Below are positions 34,696 through 45,278 of a DNA stretch of 64,000 nt, piece by piece. Positions within the stretch are counted from its first letter, which is position 1, and each line of letters begins with the position of its first letter. The notes under the pieces were generated by a model. The model did no database searches and was not told the origin of the DNA. It was given only the letters and a program-made list of their open reading frames with translations. The position numbers and the translations under genes were made by a program. The DNA is from Triatoma infestans (lineage: Eukaryota > Arthropoda > Insecta > Hemiptera > Reduviidae), in NCBI GenBank assembly GCA_011037195.1, contig JAAEAF010006025.1, positions 1-64,000 on the forward strand, given 5' to 3'.

Positions 34696-35415
34696 TTATC
34701 CCCAGGACCGGCACTGGACCAATGAACGGAGTGTTAGCCCCGTTCCTGGCCAGTCGATCAGCTGTCTCATTACCCTCTCAATCCCTGCATGTCCAGGCAC
34801 CCATAGCAGCTGTACCTTGTTGTGCCTGGAGAGTCTCACCAATGCCTCACGACATTCTTTCACTAGGGATGAGGTAGTTCTGTAAGCCTCTAGGGCTTTC
34901 AGTGCGGCCTGACTGTCCGAGCAAATGCGTATGACCTTGCCCCTTGGGGCTCTACGCAGGTTCTCCTCGGCACAGACCTTAATGGCAAAAACTTCAGCCT
35001 GGAATATAGTGGAATACCTGCCCAACGGCCTCTCAATGAGTACCTGCGGGCTCATTCCATATACTCCTGCTCCAGTTCCGCAATCCATCCTAGAACCATC
35101 TGTAAACGACAGAGGTCCTGTCCGGTAGCTTTTTTCCCACCCCTTGGACCATTCCGCCCTAGAACCTAGGAACACCCGAAATGGAACCTCGAAGTTGTAT
35201 GTTGGACACATGCTATCCTGGGCCATGTCTGTCACAGGGCCTGGGTTAACCTTTAGCAATATGTCCAAATGTTTGGCTAAGGAGCCGCACTGCCTCCAAA
35301 GACCATTTTTGCGCAATCTATGTGCACTGGCCCTCGCCTCCGCTTGCACTAACAAGTGCAGCGGTGCCAAGCCCAGCAGCACCTCCAGCGCAGCTCCACA
35401 TAAAGTCCACCTGAT
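34696..35415 (-). pseudogene. I-like LINE RNase H domain
   Basis: The frame starts in flanking SINE-B sequence at 35445, so its first residues are not native. The LINE part begins near LRIRWTLCGAALEVLLGLAPL, the linker after reverse transcriptase. RNase H follows: FTDGSRM (first catalytic Asp about residue 116), FQAEVFAI (Glu), CSDSQAALKAL (Asp) and LLWVPGHAGIE. The fourth catalytic Asp (ADRLAR) is out of frame because of a small insertion at about 34772-34780; the next frame reads GNETADRLARNGANTPF. RNase H of such LINEs removes RNA during target-primed reverse transcription. The copy is 5'-truncated and inactive. Confidence 0.8.
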
Positions 35416-35429
35416 CCTGAGGCAAATCC

Positions 35430-35662
35430 CCCCCCCAAAAACCATGAAGGGCCAAGGGTTGCCAGACGGCGATTTGAATAAGGTGCCGCAGTTTCTACGC
35501 CGTTTAGTTCCGGACTTCGCTACCTAGGGCGGCTACTAACTGTAGCTTCCCACTTTTTATCACGATGCTGGGTCACCACCGACTTTGCCCTCACGGGAAT
35601 CGAACCCTAAATTCTCGCACGAAAGGAGAGTGCGCTAGCCACTAGACCAACGCGTGGAGAAC
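35430..35662 (-). mobile_element. SINE-B copy with 14-bp target duplication
   Basis: On the minus strand: head CGCGTTGGTCTAGTGGCTAG (A box) and GGGTTCGATTCCCG (B box), then the family body to TTGGCCCTTCATGG. It is flanked by CCTGAGGCAAATCC (35416-35429) and CCTGAGGCTAATCC (35663-35676), 13 of 14 matching. It lies against the 5' end of the LINE at 34198-35415. Confidence 0.85.
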
Positions 35663-35676
35663 CCTGAGGCTAATCC

Positions 35677-36840
35677 ATTTTTCCTTTTCTTCAGTGTTAC
35701 TACTACTTCTTCGATTGATATTTCAATTCCTGTGTTTTAAAATTCAAACGTTCCCTTCTTCATGAAGGTTTGAACCTGTTTTATTAAAAAGTTGGACTTA
35801 TTTGTTCACTTTAATCATTTCCACTTTTTTGACCCTGAAGCTATTTGCGTTCCATGCGGCCGATGATTTTTTTAAATCCTAATTGGCAATTAATAGCCAA
35901 GCACCATCTTTTTCATTGCTTGTGTTTTTTTTTTAGCATTCCTAATCTCTTTTATTGACTTTTTTAATCTTTAACTTGTAGATTAAAGAAACTTCTTTCC
36001 CCTTAAACTCTGTCATCTTTCTCATCAAACCATTGGATTATATGCTTCCTTTTGTTTCTTTAATTGTTTCTCATTCATTCATTCATTCATTCTTTTGATT
36101 TTCTACGATTCTTTCCTAATACTTACGATGCTGTATTATTTACATTTTTACATATATTCCCAGTAAATTTCATTGGATATACCCTCTACATTTTGCGTTT
36201 AGTATTGTTTCATTCTATGGTTCATAATTTATTTTATGAGTACTTCAATTAACACCGAATATAAACACTCCAATCCAAAATTCTTCATTAAAAATCACCA
36301 ATGCTCTTTTTAATTTTCCAAATTCACAATTCACCATTGCAGTGGTGACTTTTTTTTTGTTTTTTTTTTTTATATCATACAACAACTATTTTATATTTTA
36401 TTCTTTTCTAATCACATGGATAATACATACATGGTAGCTGGATCACTAATTACATATTAATTATAATAAATATATATTTCTATTTCCTACAACCATGACC
36501 ATAATATTCCTTTTATCCGCGACATCATTATACTCCGTTACAATAAAATTTCATATTTCCTTTTCAAAATCATTATAATACACTAGTACAAGAACTTTCT
36601 ATCCATTCAATCCCTCTTGGAAACCCTGTCAAAAGACTGAGACAGACGTCTGTGGCTGAGAGAACTCCTGATAGACATGTAAATATGTAATTATGTAGAT
36701 GTGTGTATATGCAAATATCTCTCTTACCCCTCTTAATATTAAACTCTTTCCTAAATATACTTTCCCACATTACACTGTTTCTCACATCTAATCCGGTAAA
36801 TATCTCTAATGCTCGTTCATTCCCATACTATACTATATGC
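35677..36840. other. T-rich stretch without a gene
   Basis: No gene recognised. Contains a short ATTC repeat near 36071-36090 and T runs near 36350-36371. Confidence 0.4.
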
Positions 36841-36841
36841 A

Positions 36842-36865
36842 TGTATATATATATATATATATATC
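36842..36865. repeat. (TA)n microsatellite
   Basis: An uninterrupted TA run immediately before a 5'-truncated SINE-A. Confidence 0.8.
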
Positions 36866-36869
36866 TGCT

Positions 36870-37041
36870 AAGTCCCGGGTTCGAGTCTAGCTGTGCTGCC
36901 CTTAGATTTTTTTCTTCCTCGGAGCCTCTACAGCTCGCTATCCGATGATGGACAGTGTTGTCTGTAACAAGCAGTGCAGTGAGAAGGATCCGGGCACCAA
37001 TGACTAGATGTTGACGTGCCTTAAATTAAAAAAAAAAAAAA
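36870..37041 (+). mobile_element. SINE-A copy, 5'-truncated
   Basis: Begins at the B box (CCCGGGTTCGAGTCTAGC) and runs through the full body to GATGTTGACGTGCC and an A run. The A box is missing, and about 20 bases of the centre are deleted (TGTAACAAGCAGTGC). Confidence 0.8.
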
Positions 37042-37685
37042 TAGAACGGATCTGTGAAGTTACGCCTTACTCTAAACTTAGCATTTAAAGTTTTTTATGG
37101 AATGATAGGATGCAAATCAACTTTTAGTAAAACTTCCAAGTTAGTTGTTTATAGAGGAGTGTTTAGATGCGCTCTACTAAGAGAGTTGAAGGATATAGCC
37201 TATCGGAGAAACAAATTGAAACTACAAAATTTGATATCATGTTTTCGTTGATCTAAACTGAACGTAATATAATATTTCCTCTAATAGAGTATGTGAAGTT
37301 TGGTATCAGGAGAAACTATAATATAACGGAAAACTAAATGCAAACTTAAGTAACATTCTTAGGATTTCTCTAGTTAAAGAGAATAATGGTTGCTAGTTCA
37401 ATTTTCATTATTCCATCATATATTCATTATATGTAACAAGTTTTAAACATATATTTGTGTTTAGGAATAGTATTCCACAGGATCTTGTTTTCGTATCCCT
37501 AGAGAATACTTTTGATTAAGTAAACTAATCCTCTATACGTGAATATATCCATATCATTAGATCTAAAATTACTAACATATAGTGAAAAATATCAAATATA
37601 GCATTTTTAATGCATTGATTAAGGCTAAGACATATTAATCCAACGTTTGACGCAACAGTCAGATGGGATTATTTTTTTTTTTTTA
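37042..37685. other. Unassigned stretch
   Basis: No gene or repeat boundary recognised. A 65-codon frame at 37054-37251 has no known resemblance. Confidence 0.35.
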
Positions 37686-37687
37686 GG

Positions 37688-37880
37688 GGGTGGCAGTAAG
37701 CACGCAACGGTTCCCGGTGCTGATCAATTTTAGCCATTGCTGCCTAGATTCGTTACTAACTGTAGTACGCCACTTTTACATATAATGCAGAGTTAACACC
37801 GTCTTTGCCCTTACGGAAATCCGAACCCTGAATTCTCGCACCAAAAGCGAATGCGGTATCCACTAGACTAACGTGTTAGC
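37688..37880 (-). mobile_element. SINE-B copy (diverged)
   Basis: Reverse complement shows CGTTAGTCTAGTGGATACCG (A box), CAGGGTTCGGATTTCCG (B box with one inserted base), and the body TTAACTCTGCATTATATG and CTACAGTTAGTAACGAATC. No clear target duplication. Confidence 0.7.
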
Positions 37881-38001
37881 TGTATAATTTATCAATTCTT
37901 GTAAACACAAGTGTAAACCACTTTTAATTTAAACCAAGAACAATCAGCATTCCAGTCACAGAGTTGTGAAACTTTTACCTCTTTTTCTGTCTCATATAAT
38001 T

Positions 38002-38246
38002 TTTTTTTTTTTTTTTTTTTAATTTAAGGCGCGTTAACATCTATGGTCATTAGCGCCCGGAGCCTTTTCAGTGCAGTGCCGGCCTCCAGACAGTGTTCTC
38101 TGTTACAGACAACACTGTCTATCACCGGACAGTGAGCTGTAGAGACTTCTAGGAAGAAAAATTCTAAGGGTAGCACAGCTGGACTCGAACTCGGGTCCTC
38201 CGCGTGGGAGTCCAGTACGCTAACCACTCAGCTATTCCCTTTCCTA
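38002..38246 (-). mobile_element. Full-length SINE-A with 11-bp target duplication
   Basis: 245 bp between perfect CTCATATAATT duplications (37991-38001, 38247-38257). On the minus strand: GGAAAGGGAATAGCTGAGTG head, CGAGTTCGAGTCCAGC B box, full body, GTTAACGCGCC end and a poly-A tail (poly-T on the plus strand at 38002-38020). This is the reference copy for the family in the window. Confidence 0.9.
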
Positions 38247-38257
38247 CTCATATAATT

Positions 38258-38942
38258 GAATTAGTAATAATATTGAGTTTGTGAATTTTGGCCATCTATA
38301 GCGTGCCAAGCACATTGCAATTGTTTGCGCTACAATTAGCAATGATTAATATTATGCAACATTATTTCTTTACTTTCGCTTACTGCTATAGGAGGCAAAT
38401 TTTCAAAGTTAAGTTTTTATCGATAGTATGAAAAAATATGTATAGCGAATTGTCTTGTCTGTATTATGTGTGTATGTATGGTTGTGTTCTACGTTTGGTG
38501 TTTACCGCTAAACAGGAAAATGTTTGCAATCTGATTAAAAAAAAATAGACTTCTTCTTTTGTGCAGTTGTTATAGGCAAAACCGCATCCGCATGACCCCA
38601 TGTCGTAAGTGAAATCTTCCAAATAAATAAGTAGCGTAATGGCTACATTCAAATGGCGCTCAATATTGGTAATGATTTGTTGGGATTTAAGATTGAAACC
38701 AGCCATTCTATGAACAGTAAATAAAGTGAAATGCCTTCCAGAGAAATACTTATAATAGCTTGATAATAGCAGAGATACTTTGCATAGCTTATCCCCGTTT
38801 ATGTCTGTATGCGCAAACTGCTCTCTTTCATTTTTAAAATGTCCGACAATAAGTTTCACATTATGATTATTTATAATTAACATAAAAACTTAATTTGTTC
38901 TTTTGATAATAATGTTTCCACTTGCCATACTACATCCACTAT
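38258..38942. other. Unassigned stretch with a D head scrap
   Basis: A D-like head (CTTTACTTTCGCTTACTGC) lies near 38370. A 139-codon minus-strand frame at 38464-38883 has no recognisable domain, so I do not call it a gene; it is the longest unexplained frame in the window. Confidence 0.35.
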
Positions 38943-39665
38943 GTAATGTAATGAAATGATGATGTGTGTTTGTAGTAAGTAGCACGAGCGTTTTCCAAAA
39001 AGGGCTTGTATGTTTGTTTGAGATAGAAGTATAAGAATAATTAAGAACACACTGGTAGATTAAATTAAATATATTATCTTTAAGAGAAATTAAGTATTTT
39101 GAATATCACTCTAAAAACTTATAATAAATTCTTATAACTCGATACTGGTATAGCTCTGATGCTTCCACCTTGATTTCTAGCACAAGTCTGTCTTTAAAAT
39201 ATCTCTTCTCTTTGTTTCTTCAATTCCTCCCCTGTGAGGAGAAGGCGTAGTACAATGCCATAATTGTTCTTGAACCGTACCAGTAACTGGACTTGTTATA
39301 CCTGGCTTGCCCTTTTGCAAGGGAATGTCACATTTCTGATTTTTTTATAAATTAATATTATTTCCAAGTTTATTGCATCCATCACATTAATTTCCTATAA
39401 CGTAATACTGGTATAGCTCTGATGTTTCCACCTTGATTTCCAGCACAAGTCTGTCTTGCAAAGAATCTCTTCTCTTTGTTCCTTCAATTCCTCCCCTGTG
39501 AGGAGAAGGGGTAGTACAATGCCATAATTGTTCTTGAACCGTACAAGTAACTGGACTTGTATACCTGGTCTTGTCCTTTTGCAAGGGAATGTCAATCTTT
39601 TTCTTAATTTTGATTTATTTATAAATTAATATTATTTCCAAGTTTCTTGCATCCATCACAACTAT
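38943..39665 (-). repeat. Family E repeat with internal tandem duplication
   Basis: Blocks at 39140-39382 and 39395-39662 are tandem copies (ACTGGTATAGCTCTGATG, CAATTCCTCCCCTGTGAGGA, TTTTGCAAGGGAATGTCA, TTGCATCCATCACA). A second family member is at 56022-56506, with one copy of this block. Both share the distal part TAGCACGAGCG...AAAAGGGCT. On the minus strand the end reads TGTGATGGATGCAA, possibly an LTR start. No coding capacity. Confidence 0.7.
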
Positions 39666-40153
39666 ATCACAGATTCAAAGTGATACTGCTACTTCTGTAC
39701 AATGTGTGGTTTCAAACACCTATATAATATAATGGATACATTAAATATATTGATATAATCCCAAATTTCAAGCAAATTTGATTAACAAGAAGTACGACTT
39801 TACTGAATAGGGTTTTTCGTTAATGGCCACCAACAAGATTAACAAATTTCATAATCGAAAAAGTGTCAAAGTAGATAAACAATTTAAGCATGACAAAGCA
39901 TGCTTGTAAATCTGACATTGTTCATGAATTTTATTTAAAAGTTATAACTTGTTCGCTTAGTTGGCTACATCATGGGTGAATAATTTTTTTCTAAAGTCAG
40001 AATAAGTAAAGTAATATTGCTACGGCTATAATGTGGCATTATCTTGGTTGTAAGAATTGAAAAGGGTGTTTTCTTATCGTGCAATATAGTGTAGCTACAT
40101 TACTCTGAAACTAAGGGTTTGAATTTACAGGAGAAATAAAGAACTCTGCATTA

Positions 40154-40216
40154 AAAAAATGGGCCGTGTACGTATAAGCCACCACAAATAAATGCAGGTA
40201 TTAATTAAAAGAAAAA
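40154..40216 (+). repeat. Left copy of an about 60-bp direct repeat flanking a D element
   Basis: AAATGGGCCGTGTAC, AAGCCACCACAAA and GGTATTAATTAAAAG appear here and again at 41197-41255. The left copy has four extra bases after GTAC. Confidence 0.8.
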
Positions 40217-41196
40217 AAAATTTGGTGTGAAACACTCACACAACTTTCTCTTACTCCTGTTCTCAAAATTATAATTGACAAAGGTTATAGTTTGTGTACC
40301 TAAATATAACGAAATTCGTTCGAAATGTGAAAAACCTGTTCAGTAAAAGCTAACTTCCGGTTTACTAATTTTCTTAGAACTTGGAAGTTTATTTATAATT
40401 ATTTTTGTTTGGATGATAGAATTGTATAATCAACTATGATACCACTTTAGAGGAAGCTGTAATCCTACCCCTCCCGTAAAAGTGCCCTTAAATGAATTTT
40501 TCTAGAGAAATGTTTTAAATAAAAGATGTAGATCTTTGCATGTTTAGTTCATATAAGAAGTTTCAAGAAAATCGTCAGAGCCATTTTTGAGAAAACTGCG
40601 AAAAAATTATTTAGAAAAGTGTTCAAACAAACGCATTTCCGGTTATCCGATTTAATTCAAACTCGGAATTTCAACAACATATTTAATTCTAATTAACATT
40701 ATTTAGATGACAGAATTGTCTAATAAACTGAATGAGCAGTTAAGGATTAAGACCTAACCACACCCCTCCCACAGAAGTGCCCTCATAGAATTTTCCCGGA
40801 GAAATGTTTCAAATAAAAGTTGTAACTGTTAGTATGTGTAGTTGATATAAAATGTTTAAAGAAAATTGTTGTAAAATTAAAAAAAACATCTAGTAAAGTG
40901 GTACTTCCGGTTGAGGAATTTTGACAGATGTCTCACTGTCGGATCCCATGGTGATAACTAAACGGAATATCAAGTTTGAACTTTCTACGATTTTTCGTTT
41001 TTGAGCTATGCTGTTCACACACACACAACACACACACACACACACACCACACCACACACACACACACACACCCACAGACTTTGCTAAAAACCACTTTTTT
41101 GGACTCAGGAGATCTCAAACGGATATTTCCGGTGAAAACTCATATCGAAAATTTGACCGATTACAATACTTCCTCTTACTAGGAGTAAGAGAAAGT
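40217..41196 (-). repeat. Family D element
   Basis: On the minus strand: head TTTTTACTTTCTCTTACTCC near 41196, a (GT)n run, the block TGATATTCCGTTTAG, three CCGGAAGT-type cores (about 40909, 40640, 40355) and the tail GTGTGAGTGTTTCACACC at 40222-40245. The inverted 15-mer ACTTTCTCTTACTCC is intact at both ends. Confidence 0.85.
41018..41075. repeat. (CA)n microsatellite inside D
   Basis: Interrupted CA repeat, expanded from the short CACACA that other D copies carry at this point. Cysteine- and valine-rich or threonine- and histidine-rich frames across it are translations of the repeat. Confidence 0.9.
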
Positions 41197-41255
41197 AAAA
41201 ATGGGCCGTGTACAAGCCACCACAAAGAAATGCCGGTATTAATTAAAAGAAAAAT
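41197..41255 (+). repeat. Right copy of the direct repeat flanking the D element
   Basis: Pairs with 40154-40216. It starts directly after the D head. Confidence 0.8.
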
Positions 41256-41426
41256 ATTTTTTTAGTGTTAAAATGATTTTTAAAGATAAACAATTTTTAC
41301 TTTCTTTAAAGAGGAAGTATTGTGATCCTGTATTGCGATGTATTGCAGTTAATAATAAAAAATCGACAAATTTTTCTTTCAAGTAAGAACTTTTTGCTCA
41401 GTTACTCTAACATATTGTTTATTTTA

Positions 41427-41560
41427 TTTTAATTTAAGGCATGTCCAACATGTATGGCCATTGGGGAGATAGGATCCATTGCCGGCCTCAGTGTACTCTT
41501 GTTAGACAACACTGTACATCACCGGACAGTGAACTGTAGAGGCTCCTGGAAGAGACAAGG
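41427..41560 (-). repeat. SINE-A fragment fused to a LINE fragment
   Basis: Reverse-complement SINE-A from the 3' end (AATTTAAGGCATGTCCAACA) to the body (CACCGGACAGTGAACTGTAG, AGGCTCCTGGAAGA). The tRNA head is replaced by LINE sequence at 41561 with no gap. Confidence 0.65.
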
Positions 41561-41645
41561 TTCCCGGACAGGGCTATAGTAAGATATTGCTGTGTCTTTC
41601 ACGAACTTCTTTCAAGCATCTGGTTAGATCTCTTACTGGGTATAT
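41561..41645 (+). pseudogene. Short I-like LINE fragment
   Basis: The frame reads LCLSRTSFKHLVRSLTGY, matching CLSRTSLRYLVGFLTGHC of the element at 44062-45264. About 85 bases, with no other domain. Confidence 0.65.
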
Positions 41646-41754
41646 TTTTTTTTATTATTTTATTTATTTATTGCATACAGGAATAACATTCCTTTTGCAA
41701 GAAGTTTGGCTTACAATATACAAAAATGATATGATATTTATAATATTAGTTTTG

Positions 41755-43098
41755 GTGGTTGGTTCCGCAGAGCTGGAAAGCATCAGAGACATTGGTAGCC
41801 TGCTTCATTTTGTGGTCATCGACCGGTTTCGGGCGTTCGCCCATCTTCAGGATGCGTTTTTCAGACAGTGTGACAACACAGACTTGCACAGAGCAAATTC
41901 AGCTTACACATTGACTGGTGTTTATAATTGTATTTAAAACTAAACACTTAAACTAGGTCAAGGTGATAGTAACTGGGTGGGAAAAGGAACACGTGTTTGG
42001 GTTGTTAAAGGGGCAAATTTTCCTTAAAATGGAAACAACACGTGGGGTCTAATTTGTAAACTCTGTTGTTGGAGGAAGATTCATTTGACAATTAACTAAT
42101 CAAAATAAAATAATATAAAATATATAAAAATAAATTTCAAAATTAAATTAAATAACGATTTAAATTAACATAATTTAAAATTAAGCGATTTTTATAATTA
42201 AGTTTTTTATAATTATGCATTCCAGTCAATATTTCACTTTTCACACAACATTCACATACGGCATCCACGCACGCATGTATACCTAAATATGGTTTGTTAT
42301 AATTAAGTTTTGTATTAAGCATTCCACTCAACATATCACCTTTTTTTTAGACACAACATTCACATATATCATACATCATCCGAGTACGCACGCATACTTT
42401 TTTTTTAATATATATAACTAGCAGTTAATATATATAACTAGCGTTTCTATTGCTATTGTGGGAAGAGTGTTTTGAATAATGGTTCACTGGAAATTTTGTC
42501 TGTTTTTTTAAGTTTAGTGTCTTATATATTTCGAGTTGTTCTATTATGTCAAGTCGTCGTCCTTTATGGCCAGGATGACATCACTACCACGATGAAAATA
42601 TACATCGTGGATGCCGTATGTGAATGTTGTGTGAAAAGTGAAATATTGACTGGAATGCATAATTATAAAATAAAAAATAATTTAAAATAATTATAAAAAT
42701 CGCTTAATTTTAAATTATGTTAGTTTAAATCATTATTTTATTTAATTTTAAATTAATTTTTATATATTTTATATTTTATTTTGATTAGTTAATTGTCAAG
42801 TGAATCTCCCTCCAACAACAGAGTTTAAAAATTAGACCCCAACGTGTTGTTTCCATTTTAAGGAAAATTTGCCCCTTTAACAACCCAAACACGTGTTCCT
42901 TTTCCCACCCAGTTACTATCACCATACCCCTTGACCTAGTTTAAGAGTTTAGTTTTTTAAATACAATTAAAAACACCAGTCAGTATGTAAACTGAATTTG
43001 CTCTGTGCAAGTCTGTGTTGTCACACTGTCTGAAAAACGCATCCTGAAGATGGGCGAACGCCCGAAACCGGTCGATGACCACAAAATGTCTCTGATTT
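41755..43098. mobile_element. Large foldback element FB, copy 2
   Basis: Two inverted arms of about 480-490 bp (about 41789-42269 and 42606-43098) flank a loop of about 336 bp. Matching landmarks on both arms are the CAGACAGTGTGACAACACAG block, CACGTGTTTGGGTTGTTAAA, GGAAACAACACGT and CATACGGCATCCACG. The loop holds a further partial copy of the inner arm (about 42290-42370) and a TTAATATATATAACTAGC direct repeat (42407 and 42426). The right arm lacks about 15 bases near its outer end. Apparent frames such as 42472-42690 are not conserved between arms as protein. Confidence 0.85.
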
Positions 43099-43399
43099 AT
43101 AATATTATTATAAGTACTTTATTTTAAAAATAATACAATAAATAATATAATACTTGAGTACAGAAGCATGGCAAAGAGCCGTCTGCCAGAGTTTACAGCC
43201 ATAACGGAAAAACAAAAAATAATAAAAAAAAGAAAAATGATGAAAAACACAGCAAGAATTATACTAGAACTAAAACAGAAGTGGAATAAGATAGGAAAGT
43301 AAATAAAAGTATTAACGCAACTAATGGTTAAATAAATCAAACGTAGTTTTATAAATTAGAATAAAAAAACTTAAAAAACTAACCTAAAGAATCTGAGAT

Positions 43400-43740
43400 C
43401 CCGACGTGCCTAACTCACCAAGCGTAGCGAGCATAAACAATTAAAGGATGACAAGGCCGTTGTCCGGTTAGGCAGACAATAATTTCTCCTCCGGAAAGTG
43501 AACATTTGCCGAGATGGAGGAACCGCACTTCTAATAATGCAGGACATTCTGCCAAGAAATGAAACAAATCCTCCCGTACTTGGCAGTTACAGAGAGGACA
43601 CATTTCTTGTTCGGAATCTTTCTCCAACCAAGGGGTATAATTTAGGTATAACAGTTCTGCTCTTAGTTTCAACAACCAGCATATCTCTGAGAGTCTGAGG
43701 TTATTAAATAGGGACCATGTTACAAATGACTTATGGTCAG
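43400..43740 (-). pseudogene. LINE C-terminal knuckle fragment
   Basis: The frame reads SFVTWSLFNNLRLSEICW then LLKLRAELLYLNYTPW, followed by the knuckle MCPLCNCQVREDLFHFLAEC (C-x2-C, H-x4-C) and PALLEVRFLHLGK. This matches the C-terminal module of insect non-LTR retrotransposons of a different family from the neighbouring RNase H-bearing copies. It is 5'-truncated, with the stop near 43415. Reverse transcriptase and RNase H are absent. The clade cannot be set from this part alone. Confidence 0.6.
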
Positions 43741-44047
43741 TGATTAAAGTTTTTTACAAAAAAAAACGATCAGAGTTCTCTGCACGACAAAATGACTCTT
43801 CGAGGCGAACGGATCTAATGATATTTATAATATATAATACATAAAAGAAATAAAACTCATGACTACTGTCATAAACTGAACCAGATGTTATTAACAAAAT
43901 AATAAATGAATTAGTTAATCAGAAAGGATAAAACTCCCAACTCTTAGGGCATTATCAGCGTATTTGTAAATTGCATTTATCTGTGAGACGGACCCAACCG
44001 TGAAACAGCTTCTCGAAACAGTTGGATTCAGTATCCGAGTCAGCAAC
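43741..44047. other. Short unassigned stretch
   Basis: No feature recognised. Confidence 0.3.
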
Positions 44048-44061
44048 CCAGTACTCACTTA

Positions 44062-45264
44062 TTATTATTATTCCCAAAAGGGGAGGGAAGTAAACCCTAC
44101 GCTATCCAAAGCCCCCTCGGGCCCATATAGCTGCCCCTAAAGAATACCTACCACTGGGACTAGAATGAAAATCCAGGCCCAGGTTTTAACCATCTAAGTT
44201 TCACAACAGACCGAACAAATCGGACCAAAACCTTAAAAGGACACAGCTTAAGATCCTCTACCGACATCCTATTCCGGCCGAAGGTCCTAAACCTAATCTC
44301 CTCACAACCCAAACAATTCGTCATCAAATGCATGGGTGTTTCCTCCTCAGTTTCACAAACTCTACAAAAAGGGTCAGGCACAAGTCCCATTATATAGAGA
44401 TGTCTCCTTAAACCACAATGCCCAGTGAGGAATCCAACCAGATACCTGAGGGAGGTCCGTGAAAGACATCGGACCCCACTACTCAAAGCTCCGTCCGGGC
44501 CCCCAATGAGCATTTTAGACTGCCGACAACCCACTGCACTCATCCATAAGGATGAGTGCTGTGAGGTCATCCACGTCTGAAAGCCCGACAAACATGTGTC
44601 AGAAGACACACCAACAGCAGGCTCTGGACCAATGAAAGGGAGAGAGGCACCTAATTTGGCAAACCTATCCACCTCCTCATTCCCAAAAATTCCCATATGA
44701 CCTGGAACCCAGACCAGAAGCACATCCTTTAATGAAGAAAGATCTTCCAGTCTTCTAGAACATTCCAACACCAATCTGGAAGTGAAGACACATGAATTAA
44801 GCGCCTTCAACGCAGCCTGGCTATCCGAGCAGATACAAACACCTTTTAAATTAGTGTTACGCACCCTCTCATCCAAAATACAGCAAAGAATTGCATAAAC
44901 CTCAGCCTGGAAAACGGTGGCCCACTCACCAAGAGGCGCTACCAAATGATCTCCCGTCTCAAAATAGACGGCAGCCCCAGACCTACCATCCATCCTGGAA
45001 CCGTCCGTGTAGCATCGGAGATAATTCTCAGGAATCACACCAGACGGACCCAGGGTTAACCAATCTTCCCTAGAAGGCAACCTAACCCTGTAGGAATGAC
45101 CAAAGACAAAAGTCTTCAAATTCCTATCAGAAGGGAAACCTGTAATGGGAATCCTTAAAAGCATCTCACGATAAATGGTAGAATGACCATATCGCTTACC
45201 CTGCCAAAAACCTGCCTGTTTAATTCTATAACAGGCTTTCATTGCCTGGTTTTTCACCTCCACA
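44062..45264 (-). mobile_element. 5'-truncated I-like LINE (family alpha) with 14-bp target duplication
   Basis: Flanked by perfect CCAGTACTCACTTA duplications (44048-44061, 45265-45278). The 3' end is the TAA-type tail (plus-strand TTATTATTATT at 44062-44072), as in I-clade LINEs. The 5' truncation lies at 45264, within the linker before RNase H. It inserted at or next to the 5' boundary of another alpha copy on the plus strand (45279-45660). Confidence 0.9.
44160..45264 (-). CDS. I-like LINE ORF2 fragment: intact RNase H and zinc knuckle
   Basis: This is the longest open frame in the window, 371 codons if counted from the Met at 45275. That Met lies in the target duplication and is not native; element-coded sequence starts at about VEVKNQAMKAC. 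RNase H has all four catalytic residues: D91 (CYTDGSRMDG), E125 (FQAEVYAI), D151 (CSDSQAALKAL) and D203 (GNEEVDRFAK). WVPGHMGIFGNEE lies between the last two. The C-terminal module has YLVGFLTGHCGLRRHLY and the knuckle C304-x2-C307-x8-H316-x4-C321. Endonuclease and reverse transcriptase are missing, so the copy cannot transpose. In full elements this RNase H degrades RNA template during target-primed reverse transcription. The open frame suggests a young insertion. Confidence 0.85.
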
Positions 45265-45278
45265 CCAGTACTCACTTA

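Noticed and set aside
38464..38883. Possible host gene of 139 codons on the minus strand
   Set aside because: No recognisable domain, signal peptide or promoter context. One long frame is expected by chance in 64 kb of such sequence, though I could not exclude it.
40890..41265. Cysteine/valine-rich or threonine/histidine-rich small proteins
   Set aside because: They are translations of a CA/GT microsatellite inside a D element on both strands.
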